A stretch of DNA of 64,000 bases from Sphaerimonospora cavernae (GCF_042435035.1 NZ_JBHMQT010000003.1:310001-374000); one strand, 5' to 3'. Shown: positions 48,990 to 58,291, counted from the first letter of the stretch. The notes: generated by a model not told the origin, from the sequence alone. Translations and numbers: made by a program.

Positions 48990-50153
48990 CTACAACGAGG
49001 CTGCGGTGTCGGCGCGCAGGCGGCTCGACTTGAGCCACTGCGGCCATGAGTTCTCCCAGTAACTCCAGCCGTTGGTCGGGTCGACCGGTCGCGGCGAACC
49101 GGTGACGATGATCGGATCGCCGAGCAGGGTGTTGTTCATGAACCACTTCGCGTTGGCCGGGCTGAGGTTGATACAGCCGTGGCTCACGTTGGAGCTGCCT
49201 TGGTCACCGACCGACCACGGCGCCCCGTGGACGTACTCCCCCGTGTCGGAGAACCGCACGTTGCTGTAGGTGGTGGTCTGGTAGTAGCCGGACTGGCCGG
49301 GGCCGGCGTCCGGCGAGGTCATCACGGTGACCGGCTCACGGGACATCGCGAGATGGATCCCGTTCGTCGTGTAGTGCCGCATCACGCCGCCCATGCCGGC
49401 GCTGATCGGGAGGTCCTTGATGACCTTTCCGTCGCGCCGGATCTTCATGTAGTGGGACTGGGTGTCGGCGACGCTGATCTGCGACCGTCCGATCTGGAAG
49501 TCCCGGGTGTAGTCCTGCTTGCCGTACATGCCGTCGGCGCCGCGAACGCCCGCCAGACGTGCGATGAGGCGCACCTTGGTGTGAGCCGGCCAGTAGTTCT
49601 TCGGCCGGAAGACCACGCGCTTGTTGTCCAGCCAGTGCCAGGCGCCCGTGATCGGCTTGGAGGCCTGGACGACGAGGTTGCGTTCGATCGAGACACGGTC
49701 GGCGACCGGCTGGTCGAAGGTGATCATGATCGGCATGCCCACGCCCACCGTGAGGCCGGTCTCCTTGTTGGGGAGCAGGGTCTTGATGTCGAAGCTCTTG
49801 CGGGCCGGTTTCGTGGCGAACTGGCTGGTCCGCTCGGCTGAGGCGCCGCCCGTACCCGTGACGACCGCGTGGACGCGGTAGGAGACGCCTGGAGCCATCG
49901 GGCGCTCGCTGTGCCATCGGGTACGGTCCGCGCTGTAGAAGCCCGCCACGGGCCGTCCAGCGGCCTCTACCGTGACGTTTTTCAGCGTGCCCCCGGCCGC
50001 CCCCACCATGATGGGCAGTTCGGGAGGCAGATCCCGTGCCCCGTCGATCGGGAAGATGTTCACCGCGGCCTTGGGTGCCTTGTCGTCGTCAGACGAACCC
50101 GAACATCCGGTCAGCAGCACCAGCAAGGCCAACGCCCCCGCAGCAGCTCGCAC
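48990..50153 (-). CDS. L,D-transpeptidase lipoprotein (Ig-like plus YkuD)
   Basis: Forms 3-3 cross-links in peptidoglycan. The 387-aa product has a lipobox LLTGCSG (Cys about residue 17), two Ig-like domains (about 30-250) and a YkuD catalytic domain with HGAPWSVGDQGSSNVSHGCINLSP, where His and Cys are the nucleophile pair. Layout equals mycobacterial LdtB/LdtA-type enzymes. GTG 50153 has GGAGGGGGA upstream. A T-tract terminator follows. It sits between two respiratory operons. Confidence 0.93.
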   Translation of the reverse strand: MRAAAGALALLVLLTGCSGSSDDDKAPKAAVNIFPIDGARDLPPELPIMVGAAGGTLKNVTVEAAGRPVAGFYSADRTRWHSERPMAPGVSYRVHAVVTGTGGASAERTSQFATKPARKSFDIKTLLPNKETGLTVGVGMPIMITFDQPVADRVSIERNLVVQASKPITGAWHWLDNKRVVFRPKNYWPAHTKVRLIARLAGVRGADGMYGKQDYTRDFQIGRSQISVADTQSHYMKIRRDGKVIKDLPISAGMGGVMRHYTTNGIHLAMSREPVTVMTSPDAGPGQSGYYQTTTYSNVRFSDTGEYVHGAPWSVGDQGSSNVSHGCINLSPANAKWFMNNTLLGDPIIVTGSPRPVDPTNGWSYWENSWPQWLKSSRLRADTAASL

Positions 50154-50191
50154 GTCGGTCCCCCTCCGCCGGTTCGGTTTCGAAGGTTATT

Positions 50192-50210
50192 CCCCCTCCG
50201 CTGGAGGGGG
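50192..50210. terminator. Hairpin after ctaF
   Basis: CCCCCTCC/GGAGGGGG with a GCT loop lies about 90 bp past the ctaF stop and just ahead of the transpeptidase start. It may end the ctaCDF transcript. Confidence 0.45.
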
Positions 50211-50300
50211 TCGACCCGATCCCGGCAAAGATCTTCCGAGTGCTCGCCGCCACGAGGGCGTTCTTGACCTGCTACTGGCTTGGTTCTCCTGGGATGCGGC

Positions 50301-50696
50301 TCAGTGTGAGAAGTTGCCTCGGTAGTACTGGAACACGAACCCGACCATGCTCATCACGGTGGCGAACAGGCCGATGAAGAAGAGCCACCAGCCGATCGCG
50401 AAGCCGAAGAAGGTCAGCGCGGCCGACAGGCACAGGAACAGCGGCCACCAGCTGTGCGGACTGAAGAAGCCGACCTCTCCAGCGCCGTCGCTGATCTCCG
50501 CCTCCTTGTTGTCCTCCGGCTGGTCACCGACCCGGCGGGAGGTGAACAGCAGGTAGTAGCCGATCATGAGGCCCAGGCCACAGGAGATCGCCAGTGCCGT
50601 GGTGCCGGCCGGTTCCTTGGACCAGAGCCAGTAGACCGCGTCGATGGCGGCGAAGAAGACGCCGACGAGGATGAACATCCATCCCTGGATCCTCAT
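50301..50696 (-). CDS. ctaF: Cytochrome c oxidase subunit IV (actinobacterial)
   Basis: 131-aa small subunit of the actinobacterial aa3 oxidase with four TM segments (GWMFILVGVFFAAIDAVYWLW, then ALAISCGLGLMIGYYLLF, and two C-terminal ones). It ends FVFQYYRGNFSH, as usual for the family. ATG 50696 overlaps the ctaD stop (ATGA). Confidence 0.93.
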   Translation of the reverse strand: MRIQGWMFILVGVFFAAIDAVYWLWSKEPAGTTALAISCGLGLMIGYYLLFTSRRVGDQPEDNKEAEISDGAGEVGFFSPHSWWPLFLCLSAALTFFGFAIGWWLFFIGLFATVMSMVGFVFQYYRGNFSH

Positions 50697-52363
50697 ATCT
50701 TCTCCTCCACCAGTTCAGGCGCGGGCGGCGGCGCGAGGTGCGGGTACTTGACGTCGAACGCGGGACGCTCGGACCGGATCCGCGGCAGCGACAGGAAGTT
50801 GTGCCGCGGCGGCGGGCACGAGGTGGCCCACTCCAGCGAACCGCAGTAGCCCCACGGGTCGTCGACGGTGACCTTGGGCGCGTTCTTCCAGGTGTGCCAC
50901 ACGTTGTACAGGAACGGCAGGGTCGAGGCGCCCAGCAGGAGCGCGCCCGCCGACGAGACCATGTTGAGGTCGGTGAAGCCGTCCACCGCCGAGTAGTCCG
51001 CGTAGCGGCGCGGGAAACCGATGACGCCCAGCCAGTGCTGCACGAGGAAGGTGAGGTGGAAGCCGAAGAACAGCGTCCAGAAGTGGAACTTCCCGAGCTT
51101 CTCGTTGAGCATCTTGCCGGTGAACTTGGGCCACCAGAAGTAGAAGCCCGAGAACATCGCGAACACCACGGTGCCGAAGACCACGTAGTGGAAGTGGGCC
51201 ACGACGAAGTAGGTGTCGGTGACGTGGAAGTCCAGCGGCGGCGACGCCAGGATGACGCCGGTCAGCCCGCCGAACAGGAACGTCACCAGGAACCCGATGG
51301 CGAACAGCATCGGCGTCTCGAACGTCAGATGGCCCCGCCACATCGTGCCGACCCAGTTGAAGAACTTCACTCCGGTCGGGACCGCGATGAGCAACGTCAT
51401 GAACGAGAAGAACGGCAGCAGGACCTGACCGGTGGCGAACATGTGGTGCGCCCAGACCGTCATCGACAGGCCGCCGATCGCGATCGTCGCACCGACGAGG
51501 CCGACGTAGCCGAAGATCGGCTTACGGCTGAACACCGGCAGCACCTCGGTGATGATCCCGAAGAACGGCAGTGCGATGACGTAGACCTCGGGGTGGCCGA
51601 AGAACCAGAACAGGTGCTGGAACAGCATCGGCCCGCCGACCGAGGAGTCGAAGATGTGGGTGCCGAGCTTGCGGTCGGACTCGAGGGCGAGCAGCGCCGC
51701 CGCGAGCACCGGGAAGACCAGCAGAATCAGGATGCTGGTGATCAGGGTGTTCCAGGTGAAGATCGGCATCCGGAACATCGTCATGCCCGGGGCGCGCATC
51801 GTGATGATCGTGGTGATGAAGTTGACGGCGCCGAGGATCGTGCCGAGACCGGACAGTGCCAGGCCCATCAGCCACAGGTCGCCGCCGAGCCCCGGAGAGC
51901 TGACCGCGTCGGACAGCGGCGCGTACGCGGTCCAGCCGAAGGACGCCGCCCCGCCCGGGGTGAAGAACCCGGCGACCGCGATCGTGCTGCCGAACAGGTA
52001 GAGCCAGTAGCTCACCATGTTCAGCCGGGGGAACGCCACGTCGGGCGCCCCGATCTGCAGCGGCATCAGCTCGTTGGCGAAGCCGGCGAACAGCGGCGTC
52101 GCGAACATCAGCAGCATGATCGTGCCGTGCATGGTGAACAGCTGGTTGAACTGCTCGTTCGTCACGAACTGCAGGCCGGGCTGCGCGAGCTCGGCCCGCA
52201 TGACCAGCGCCATCACGCCGCCGATCAGGAAGAACACGAACGTCGTGATCAGATACATGTGCCCGATCACCTTGTGGTCCGTCGAGGACAGCCACTTGGC
52301 GATGATCGAGCCCTTGCGGTACGGCCGTCCGGCGGCCCCGGCGGCTCCCTGGATGGCGGTCAC
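50693..52363 (-). CDS. ctaD: Cytochrome c oxidase subunit I
   Basis: 556-aa catalytic subunit of the aa3 oxidase with heme a, heme a3 and CuB. Metal ligands are visible in FTMHGTIMLL, FGHPEVYVIALP (CuB His with the cross-linked Tyr), WAHHMF and HFHYVVFG. Twelve TM helices. GTG 52363 overlaps the ctaC stop as GTGA and has GGGGAG upstream; the longer frame is an artefact within ctaC. Electrons come from QcrC through CtaC. Confidence 0.96.
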   Translation of the reverse strand: MTAIQGAAGAAGRPYRKGSIIAKWLSSTDHKVIGHMYLITTFVFFLIGGVMALVMRAELAQPGLQFVTNEQFNQLFTMHGTIMLLMFATPLFAGFANELMPLQIGAPDVAFPRLNMVSYWLYLFGSTIAVAGFFTPGGAASFGWTAYAPLSDAVSSPGLGGDLWLMGLALSGLGTILGAVNFITTIITMRAPGMTMFRMPIFTWNTLITSILILLVFPVLAAALLALESDRKLGTHIFDSSVGGPMLFQHLFWFFGHPEVYVIALPFFGIITEVLPVFSRKPIFGYVGLVGATIAIGGLSMTVWAHHMFATGQVLLPFFSFMTLLIAVPTGVKFFNWVGTMWRGHLTFETPMLFAIGFLVTFLFGGLTGVILASPPLDFHVTDTYFVVAHFHYVVFGTVVFAMFSGFYFWWPKFTGKMLNEKLGKFHFWTLFFGFHLTFLVQHWLGVIGFPRRYADYSAVDGFTDLNMVSSAGALLLGASTLPFLYNVWHTWKNAPKVTVDDPWGYCGSLEWATSCPPPRHNFLSLPRIRSERPAFDVKYPHLAPPPAPELVEEKI

Positions 52364-53190
52364 TGCGCACTCCCCGCCTGGCTCTTGATGAACTGGTCGA
52401 ACTCCGCCTGGGGCACGAGCTTCACGGAGAACAGCATCTTGCTGTGGTCGACACCGCAGAGCTCGGCGCAGCGGCCGATGAAGACGCCCGTCCGGTCGAG
52501 CGTCGTGATCTCGAACTCGTTGTGCTTGGGCCCGGGGAACACGTCCTGCTTGAACAGGAACTCGGGCACCCAGAACGAGTGGATGACGTCGGGCGAGTGC
52601 AGGTCGAAGTGCACCCGGCTGTTGACCGGCAGCACGAGCTGCGGGCCCTGCGGGTTGTCCTTGTCCTGCTTGCTCAGGTCGACCGGGATGCCCGCGGTGA
52701 CCACCTTCTGGCCCTCGTACTCCGTGGTGAAGCGCCAGCTCCACTGGTAGCCCTCGACGTACACCTTGACCGGGGCCGTGTTCGAGACCTTGGTGATCTC
52801 GGTCTCGTCCCTCGCGGTGAAGAAGAAGAACACCGCCACCATGATCACGGGTACAACCGTGTAGAGGATCTCGATCGGCAGGTTGTACCGCACCTGCGGC
52901 GGCAGCGCCTCGGTCGAGTTCTTCTTCTTGCGGTGGAACACGCAGGCCCAGAAGATCAGGCCCCAGACGACGACCCCGGTGGCGAGAGCCGCGATCCAGC
53001 CGCCGTTCCAGAGCGTCTGAGTAATCTCAGCCTGCTTGGTGATGCTTTCCGGCATGCCACCACGGGACCACTCATCGATCGCCTCGTTGCTACACGCCGT
53101 CGCGGACGCCACCAGCAGCGCCACTGCGGCGGCGCCGGGCAACCGGCGGCGCGTCCACGGTCGCCGTGTCGTACGGCGGGTCGGACTCAC
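52360..53190 (-). CDS. ctaC: Cytochrome c oxidase subunit II
   Basis: 276-aa CuA subunit. It has a lipoprotein-type signal (AAAVALLVASATACSNE), two TM helices, EGYQWSWRFTTEY and the CuA motif CAELCGVDHSKM near residue 250. GTG 53190 (VSPTRRTTRRPWTRRR) gives a normal signal peptide; the frame is open 44 codons further but without a signal. First gene of the ctaC-ctaD-ctaF operon, divergent from the cysteine desulfurase. Confidence 0.95.
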   Translation of the reverse strand: MSPTRRTTRRPWTRRRLPGAAAVALLVASATACSNEAIDEWSRGGMPESITKQAEITQTLWNGGWIAALATGVVVWGLIFWACVFHRKKKNSTEALPPQVRYNLPIEILYTVVPVIMVAVFFFFTARDETEITKVSNTAPVKVYVEGYQWSWRFTTEYEGQKVVTAGIPVDLSKQDKDNPQGPQLVLPVNSRVHFDLHSPDVIHSFWVPEFLFKQDVFPGPKHNEFEITTLDRTGVFIGRCAELCGVDHSKMLFSVKLVPQAEFDQFIKSQAGSAQ

Positions 53191-53375
53191 GGATCGCCTA
53201 CCCCACAGATGAAGCCCAAGAGGTCCCCTCCTGGGCGGTTTTCCAATTGACTCGGGTGTCACCAGCAGGAGATTCTCGCCGGTGTGCCCCTTTACTTCGT
53301 TGAGTTCACGCTTGGGGGACACATTAGCGCGGACCCGCCGCGCCCCTCTGAGCAGCCCCCGTTAGTGTCCTAACT

Positions 53376-54509
53376 GTGCCTTATCTGGACGCTGCTTCGA
53401 CCGAACCTCTCCATCCCGCCGCCCGTGACGCCCTGCTCGCGGCGATCGACGCCGGTTGGGCCGATCCCGCCCGCCTGTACGGCACGGCACGCCGCGCCCA
53501 GATGCTACTGGAGCAGGCGAGAACGGAGGTAGCCGAGGTCCTCGGCGCCCGTCCGGACGAGGTGTCCTTCACCTCCTCCGGCACTCAGGCCGTCCACCTC
53601 GGCGTCCTGGGCGCGCTCCGGGGGCGGCAGCGGGCCGGCCGGCATCTGGTGACCGGCGCGGTCGAGCACTCCAGCGTCCTGCACGCCGCGGAGGTCCACG
53701 AACACGACGGCGGGACCGTCGAGGCCGTGGGCGTCGACCGCACGGGCCGGGTCGAGGCCGCCGCGTTCGCCGAGGCCGTCTCCAGGCCCGGTACGGCTCT
53801 GGCCTGCCTGCAGACGGCCAACCACGAGGTGGGGACGCTGCAGCCGATCGCGGAGGCCGCCGAGGCCTGTCTGACGGCGGGCGTGCCGCTCCTGGTCGAC
53901 GCGGCCCAGTCGGCCGGCCGCCTGCCGATCCCCGGCGGCTGGTCGGTCCTGGCCGCCAGCGCTCACAAGTGGGGCGGCCCGGCCGGCGTGGGCGTGCTGG
54001 CGATACGCAAGGGCACCCGCTGGCGCTCGCCGTACCCCCAGGACGAGCGGGAGCGACGGCGCGTGCCCGGCTTCGAGAACGTGCCGGCCATCGTGGCCGC
54101 CGCGGCGGCGCTGCGCGCCCGCGTGGTGGAGGAGGCGGCGGAGGGACCCCGCCTGTCGGCCCTGGTGGACCGGATCCGCGCCGAGGTGCCGCGCCTGGTG
54201 CCGGACGTGGAGGTCATCGGCGACCCGGTACGGCGCCTGCCGCACGTCGTCACGTTCTCCTGCCTCTACGTCGAGGGCGAGGCGCTGCTGACCGAACTGG
54301 ACCGGGCGGGCTTCGCGGTCTCGTCCGGTAGCTCCTGCACGGCGAGTACGCTTCGGCCATCACACGTTCTGGAGGCCATGGGCGTGCTTACCCACGGAAA
54401 TGTCCGGGTATCGCTGCCTCGTGGCGTGACCGACGACGACATCGATCGCTTCCTCGGGGTGCTTCCGGACGTGGTACGGCGGATCCGGTCGAGCTTGGGA
54501 GTCCAGTGA
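53376..54509 (+). CDS. Cysteine desulfurase-like PLP enzyme
   Basis: 377-aa fold-type I aminotransferase class V, IscS/NifS-like. It begins YLDAASTEPLHPAA and has EHSSVLHA, QTANHEVGTLQPI, the PLP lysine in ASAHKWGGPAGVG and an active-site Cys loop SSGSSCTAS. The residues fit sulfur mobilisation from cysteine. TAGTGT (53363-53368) lies eight bases ahead of GTG 53376, so the mRNA may be leaderless. The TusA-type gene overlaps its stop, suggesting it delivers persulfide sulfur to that carrier; the target could be a molybdopterin or tRNA thiolation pathway. Confidence 0.9.
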   Translation: MPYLDAASTEPLHPAARDALLAAIDAGWADPARLYGTARRAQMLLEQARTEVAEVLGARPDEVSFTSSGTQAVHLGVLGALRGRQRAGRHLVTGAVEHSSVLHAAEVHEHDGGTVEAVGVDRTGRVEAAAFAEAVSRPGTALACLQTANHEVGTLQPIAEAAEACLTAGVPLLVDAAQSAGRLPIPGGWSVLAASAHKWGGPAGVGVLAIRKGTRWRSPYPQDERERRRVPGFENVPAIVAAAAALRARVVEEAAEGPRLSALVDRIRAEVPRLVPDVEVIGDPVRRLPHVVTFSCLYVEGEALLTELDRAGFAVSSGSSCTASTLRPSHVLEAMGVLTHGNVRVSLPRGVTDDDIDRFLGVLPDVVRRIRSSLGVQ

Positions 54510-54835
54510 TGTGGCGGAGACGGACGGGCGGCGCGAGCGGCGGGGACGGGCGGGACCTCGCCGAAAGGAGCGCCGACGCCGGTGCCGACATGAGCGGCGC
54601 GGCCGAGCCCGCGCTGACGATCGACGCGCTCGGCCGCAAGTGCCCGATCCCGATCATCATGCTCGCCGAACGGATCAATCAGGTGGCGATGCGCGACGTG
54701 ATCGCCGTGCTGGCCGACGACCCCGCCGCCTTCACCGACATCCCCGCCTGGTGCCGCCTCAAGTCCCATGAGCACGTGGCCAGCTACGAGCTGCCCCATG
54801 GCGGCTGGTCGATCCACGTGCGCCGCAACTACTGA
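54506..54835 (+). CDS. TusA-family sulfurtransferase
   Basis: 109 aa with a TusA/SirA domain at about 35-109: LTIDALGRKCPIPIIMLAERI carries the CPxP motif with the persulfide-accepting Cys, followed by DVIAVLADDPAAFTDIPAWCR. GTG 54506 overlaps the desulfurase stop (GTGA) and gives a 28-residue polar extension; ATG 54590 at the domain edge lacks a good ribosome site. Likely accepts sulfur from the adjacent desulfurase. Confidence 0.9.
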   Translation: MMWRRRTGGASGGDGRDLAERSADAGADMSGAAEPALTIDALGRKCPIPIIMLAERINQVAMRDVIAVLADDPAAFTDIPAWCRLKSHEHVASYELPHGGWSIHVRRNY

Positions 54836-54860
54836 ACCCGATGAGCCCGCGTCGCGGCGA

Positions 54861-55847
54861 TCAGGAGTGGTGGCACCTCACGTTCGCGGCCACCTCGTCC
54901 GCGGCCGTCCGGCCGTACGACGAGGCGAACCGCTCAAGGAAGGCCCGCTGCCCCAGTTCGTACTCCTGGCAGCCGACCCGCTCCAGCACGTGCGTCGCGG
55001 TCAGGTTGCCGATCTGGCCGCAGCGCTCCAGGGGCAGGCCCCACGCCAGGCCCGCCAGGAAGCCGGCCCGGAACGCGTCGCCGACGCCGGTCGGGTCGGC
55101 CTTGCCCAGTTCGGGCGCGGGCGGGATGTGCAGCGTCGGCTCGCCCCGGCGGTCGATCCTGGCGCCCTTGGGCCCGAGAGTGGTGACCCGGACGCCGACC
55201 CGCTCCAGGATCTCCTCATCCGACCAGCCGGTCTTCTGCGAGATCAGGCCGAGTTCGTAGTCGTTGCTGAACAGGTAGGCCGCGCCCTCGACGAGCCGGC
55301 GGATCTCCTCGCCGGGCATCCGGGCGAGCTGCTGGGACGGGTCGGCGGCGAACGGGATGCCCCGGTCGCGTGCCTCGTCGGTGTGCCGCAGCATCGCGTC
55401 CGGGTCGTTGGGGCTCACCAGGACCAGGTCGAGCCCGCCGGCGCGCTCCGCGATCGGCCCCAGCTCGATCTCCCGTGCCTCGGCCATCGCGCCGGTGTAG
55501 AACGACGCGATCTGGTTGTGCTCCTCGTCCGTGGTGCACAGGAACCTGGCCGTGTGGTGCAGCTCCGAGACGTGGACCGAGGCGCAGTCGACGCCGTGCC
55601 GCTCCAGCCAGGACCGGTAGTCGGCGAAGTCGGCGCCGACGGCGCCGACGAGAATGGGGGAAAGACCGAGGCAGCCCATCCCGAACGCGATGTTGGCCGC
55701 GCATCCGCCGCGCCTGATCTGCAGATCGTCGACGAGGAACGACAGCGACACCCGGTCGAGCTGTTCGGCGATCAACTGGTCGCCGAAACGGCCGGGGAAG
55801 GTCATCAGATGGTCGGTCGCTATGGAACCGGTGACGGCGATGCGCAC
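54861..55847 (-). CDS. PfkB-family carbohydrate/adenosine kinase
   Basis: 328-aa ribokinase-fold sugar/nucleoside kinase. It has VTGSIATDHLMTFPGRF, RRGGCAANIAFGMGCLG, FSNDYEL and the PfkB signature DPTGVGDAFRAGFLAGL with the catalytic Asp. Position next to ctaC and erpA matches mycobacterial adenosine kinase AdoK, so adenosine is the best substrate guess. It converges with the TusA gene. Confidence 0.88.
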   Translation of the reverse strand: MRIAVTGSIATDHLMTFPGRFGDQLIAEQLDRVSLSFLVDDLQIRRGGCAANIAFGMGCLGLSPILVGAVGADFADYRSWLERHGVDCASVHVSELHHTARFLCTTDEEHNQIASFYTGAMAEAREIELGPIAERAGGLDLVLVSPNDPDAMLRHTDEARDRGIPFAADPSQQLARMPGEEIRRLVEGAAYLFSNDYELGLISQKTGWSDEEILERVGVRVTTLGPKGARIDRRGEPTLHIPPAPELGKADPTGVGDAFRAGFLAGLAWGLPLERCGQIGNLTATHVLERVGCQEYELGQRAFLERFASSYGRTAADEVAANVRCHHS

Positions 55848-55956
55848 GGGGTGTTCTCCTCGTTGTCAGCATCTCGGGATGGAAGGAGTGCGGGCGGGGG
55901 ATCCAGGGGGTTCTAGATCGCCCAATCTGTCGAGCGTACCGTCTCCGGCATGACGA

Positions 55957-55985
55957 CGCCCCGTACGGGAGACCCGTACGGGGCG
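55957..55985. terminator. Hairpin downstream of erpA
   Basis: Perfect 13-bp stem CGCCCCGTACGGG/CCCGTACGGGGCG with AGA loop, 34 bp beyond the erpA stop on the minus strand. Confidence 0.6.
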
Positions 55986-56019
55986 AGGCATCGATCTGTC
56001 ACCCGGTCGACAGCACGAC

Positions 56020-56373
56020 CTAGTTGAACGAGTCGCCGCAGGCGCACGAGCCCCCGGCGTTGGGGTTGTCGATCGTGAAGCCCTGCTTCTCGATGGTGTC
56101 GACGAAGTCGATGGTGGCTCCACCCAGGTACGGCGCGCTCATCCTGTCGGTGACGACGTTCACACCGTCGAAGGACGACACGATGTCGCCGTCCATCGAG
56201 CGGTCGTCGAAGAAGAGCTGGTAGCGCAGGCCGGAGCAGCCACCGGGCTGCACGGCGACGCGCAGCTGCAGGCCCTCCTCGCCCTGCTGCTCCAGCAGGC
56301 TCTTGACCTTGGCGGCGGCCCCGTCAGTCAGGATCAGGCCCTGCTGCGTGGTCTCGCTGCTCTCAACCGTCAT
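56020..56373 (-). CDS. erpA: Iron-sulfur cluster insertion protein (HesB/IscA, ErpA-like)
   Basis: 117-aa A-type Fe-S carrier with the three conserved cysteines in PGGCSGLRY and SCACGDSFN. It inserts clusters into apo-proteins. ATG 56373 follows GGGAGT. It is divergent from nadA, whose product needs a [4Fe-4S] cluster. Confidence 0.95.
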   Translation of the reverse strand: MTVESSETTQQGLILTDGAAAKVKSLLEQQGEEGLQLRVAVQPGGCSGLRYQLFFDDRSMDGDIVSSFDGVNVVTDRMSAPYLGGATIDFVDTIEKQGFTIDNPNAGGSCACGDSFN

Positions 56374-56523
56374 GTGCTGACTCCCGCGGTCTGCGCCAAC
56401 CGCCCACCCGGGACGGTCGTTTACTTCGGTTCTACTAGACGCTACCAACACGCGCCGCCCCTCACACATTCCGCGGGGTGGTACGGGGGTCACCGGGACA
56501 CGACGAGCGTGTGCAATGATTAG

Positions 56524-56538
56524 TCGTCAATCCGACGA
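56524..56538. promoter_or_regulatory. Inverted repeat ahead of nadA
   Basis: TCGTC-AATCC-GACGA, extended by near-symmetric TTAG and TAAG, lies 24 bp before the nadA start and within the promoter region. A candidate operator for an NAD- or Fe-S-responsive repressor. Confidence 0.4.
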
Positions 56539-56561
56539 TAAGTCCCCGAGGGGGTGTGGTC

Positions 56562-57713
56562 GTGACGATCACTGAGACCGGCGTTCCGCTCTTCGCCCTG
56601 GGTCGCGGCGCCGACCCGGACAGCGAGCGCGGGGTCGACTGTCCCGGCGAACTCCCGCCGGCGTCCGACCCGGCGCTGGTAGAGCGCGCCCGCGTCGCCA
56701 AGGAACGGCTCGGCGACCGACTGTTCGTGCTGGGGCACCACTACCAGCGCGACGAGGTCATCCAGTTCGCCGATGTCACCGGCGACTCGTTCAAGCTGGC
56801 CCGCGAGGCCGCCGCCCGGCCCGGAGCCGAGTACATCGTGTTCTGCGGCGTCCACTTCATGGCCGAGTCGGCCGACATCCTGACCGCGGACCCGCAGAAG
56901 GTCGTGCTGCCGGACCTCGCCGCGGGCTGCTCGATGGCCGACATGGCGACCTTCGACCAGGTCGAGGAGTGCTGGGAGGTCCTTGAGGACGCCGGCGCCG
57001 ACCGGGTCGTACCGATCACCTATATGAACTCCAGCGCGGACATCAAGGCGTTCTGCGGGCGGAACGGCGGCGCCGTGTGCACCTCCTCCAACGCCGAGCG
57101 CGCGCTCACGTGGGCGTTCGAACAGGGCGACCAGGTGCTGTTCCTGCCCGACCAGCACCTGGGGCGCAACACCGCGGTGCTGGAGCTGGGGCTGTCGCTG
57201 GACGACTGCGTGGTCTACAACCCGCACCGCCCGAACGGCGGACTCACCGATGATCAGCTCAAGAACGCGAAGATGATCCTGTGGCAGGGACACTGCTCGG
57301 TCCACGGCAGGTTCAGCCCCGCGGCCGTCGACGAGTTCCGTGAGCGCATCCCGGGAGTGAACATCCTCGTTCACCCGGAATGCCGTCATGAGGTCGTGAC
57401 CAAGGCCGACTTCGTCGGATCCACCGAATACATCATTCGCACCGTACGGGAAGCCCCGGAAGGCTCGGCCTGGGCCATCGGCACCGAGCTGAACCTGGTC
57501 AAGCGGCTCGCCGGGATGTTCCCCGACAAGAGCGTCTCGTTCCTCGACAAGACCGTGTGCTTCTGCTCGACGATGAACCGAATCGACCTGCCGCACCTGG
57601 TCTGGGCGCTGGAGTCCCTGGCCGACGGCAAGGTGGTCAACCAGATCACGGTCGACCCCGAAACCACCCACTGGGCCAAGGTCGCCCTCGACCGCATGCT
57701 GGCGCTGCCCTAG
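56562..57713 (+). CDS. nadA: Quinolinate synthase
   Basis: Condenses iminoaspartate with DHAP to quinolinate in de novo NAD synthesis, using a [4Fe-4S] cluster. The 383-aa product has VLGHHYQRDEVIQFAD, FCGVHFMAESADIL, the first cluster Cys in AAGCSMAD, HCSVHGRF, HPECRHEV and the late Cys in VCFCSTMNRI. GTG 56562 is used because GAGGGGG lies seven bases upstream; GTG 56556 is too close. nadB and nadC are not adjacent. Confidence 0.95.
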   Translation: MTITETGVPLFALGRGADPDSERGVDCPGELPPASDPALVERARVAKERLGDRLFVLGHHYQRDEVIQFADVTGDSFKLAREAAARPGAEYIVFCGVHFMAESADILTADPQKVVLPDLAAGCSMADMATFDQVEECWEVLEDAGADRVVPITYMNSSADIKAFCGRNGGAVCTSSNAERALTWAFEQGDQVLFLPDQHLGRNTAVLELGLSLDDCVVYNPHRPNGGLTDDQLKNAKMILWQGHCSVHGRFSPAAVDEFRERIPGVNILVHPECRHEVVTKADFVGSTEYIIRTVREAPEGSAWAIGTELNLVKRLAGMFPDKSVSFLDKTVCFCSTMNRIDLPHLVWALESLADGKVVNQITVDPETTHWAKVALDRMLALP

Positions 57714-57729
57714 CCGTCACAGGCCGGCG

Positions 57730-58278
57730 TCACAGACCCGGTGCACCCCAGACGGGGAACCAGCTCGCGAGGTCCGGCTCGATCTTCAGCTCCTCGGCGA
57801 GGACCCCGCGCACCTGAAGCTCCAGGGCGTTGTCCCGGCGGGTGTCCCCCGCCGGGACGAAGGGGTAGAAGGTGCCGCGCTTGTAGAGGTAGACGATCGC
57901 GAGCCGCCGGCCGGACGGATCGGCGAAGGTCACCAGCGAGCACAGCAGCGACGGCCCGAACCCGGCGGACTCCAGCGACGAGTTGGCCGCGTGGAGGTCG
58001 GTGACGAGCGCGGAGACGTCCGGGTCGCGCACCACGACCCAGGTGTAACCGTAGGAGTCGCGGACCAGCTCGGACTTGCCGAGCAGCGCCTGAACGTCCT
58101 GCTCGAGCCGGGCGAACGCGCCGCCTTCGGCCGCGCGGAAGGAGACCGAGCCGATGCCGACCGGGGTGAAACCGGTGGCCGCCTGAAGGGTGACGGCGGC
58201 GGCGGGCAGCGCGAACAGCGCGTCGAGATCGGGCTTGGCGGGCTTCGATCTCCCCAGCAGTGCGTCCAGCCATCCCAT
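57730..58278 (-). CDS. PspA-associated protein PspAB
   Basis: 182 aa. Starts MGWLDALLGRSKP, then a conserved beta-rich domain with RLAIVYLYKRGTFYPFVP and ends LASWFPVWGAPGL. These are the hallmarks of PspAB, found with PspA and PspAA in actinobacteria and archaea. Last gene of the psp operon, 13 bp after htpX. Molecular function unknown. Confidence 0.85.
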   Translation of the reverse strand: MGWLDALLGRSKPAKPDLDALFALPAAAVTLQAATGFTPVGIGSVSFRAAEGGAFARLEQDVQALLGKSELVRDSYGYTWVVVRDPDVSALVTDLHAANSSLESAGFGPSLLCSLVTFADPSGRRLAIVYLYKRGTFYPFVPAGDTRRDNALELQVRGVLAEELKIEPDLASWFPVWGAPGL

Positions 58279-58291
58279 TGTCGCCAGCCGA

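Noticed and set aside
50738..52750. A 670-codon plus-strand open frame opposite ctaD
   Set aside because: Mirror of a highly conserved oxidase gene; no homology or ribosome site.
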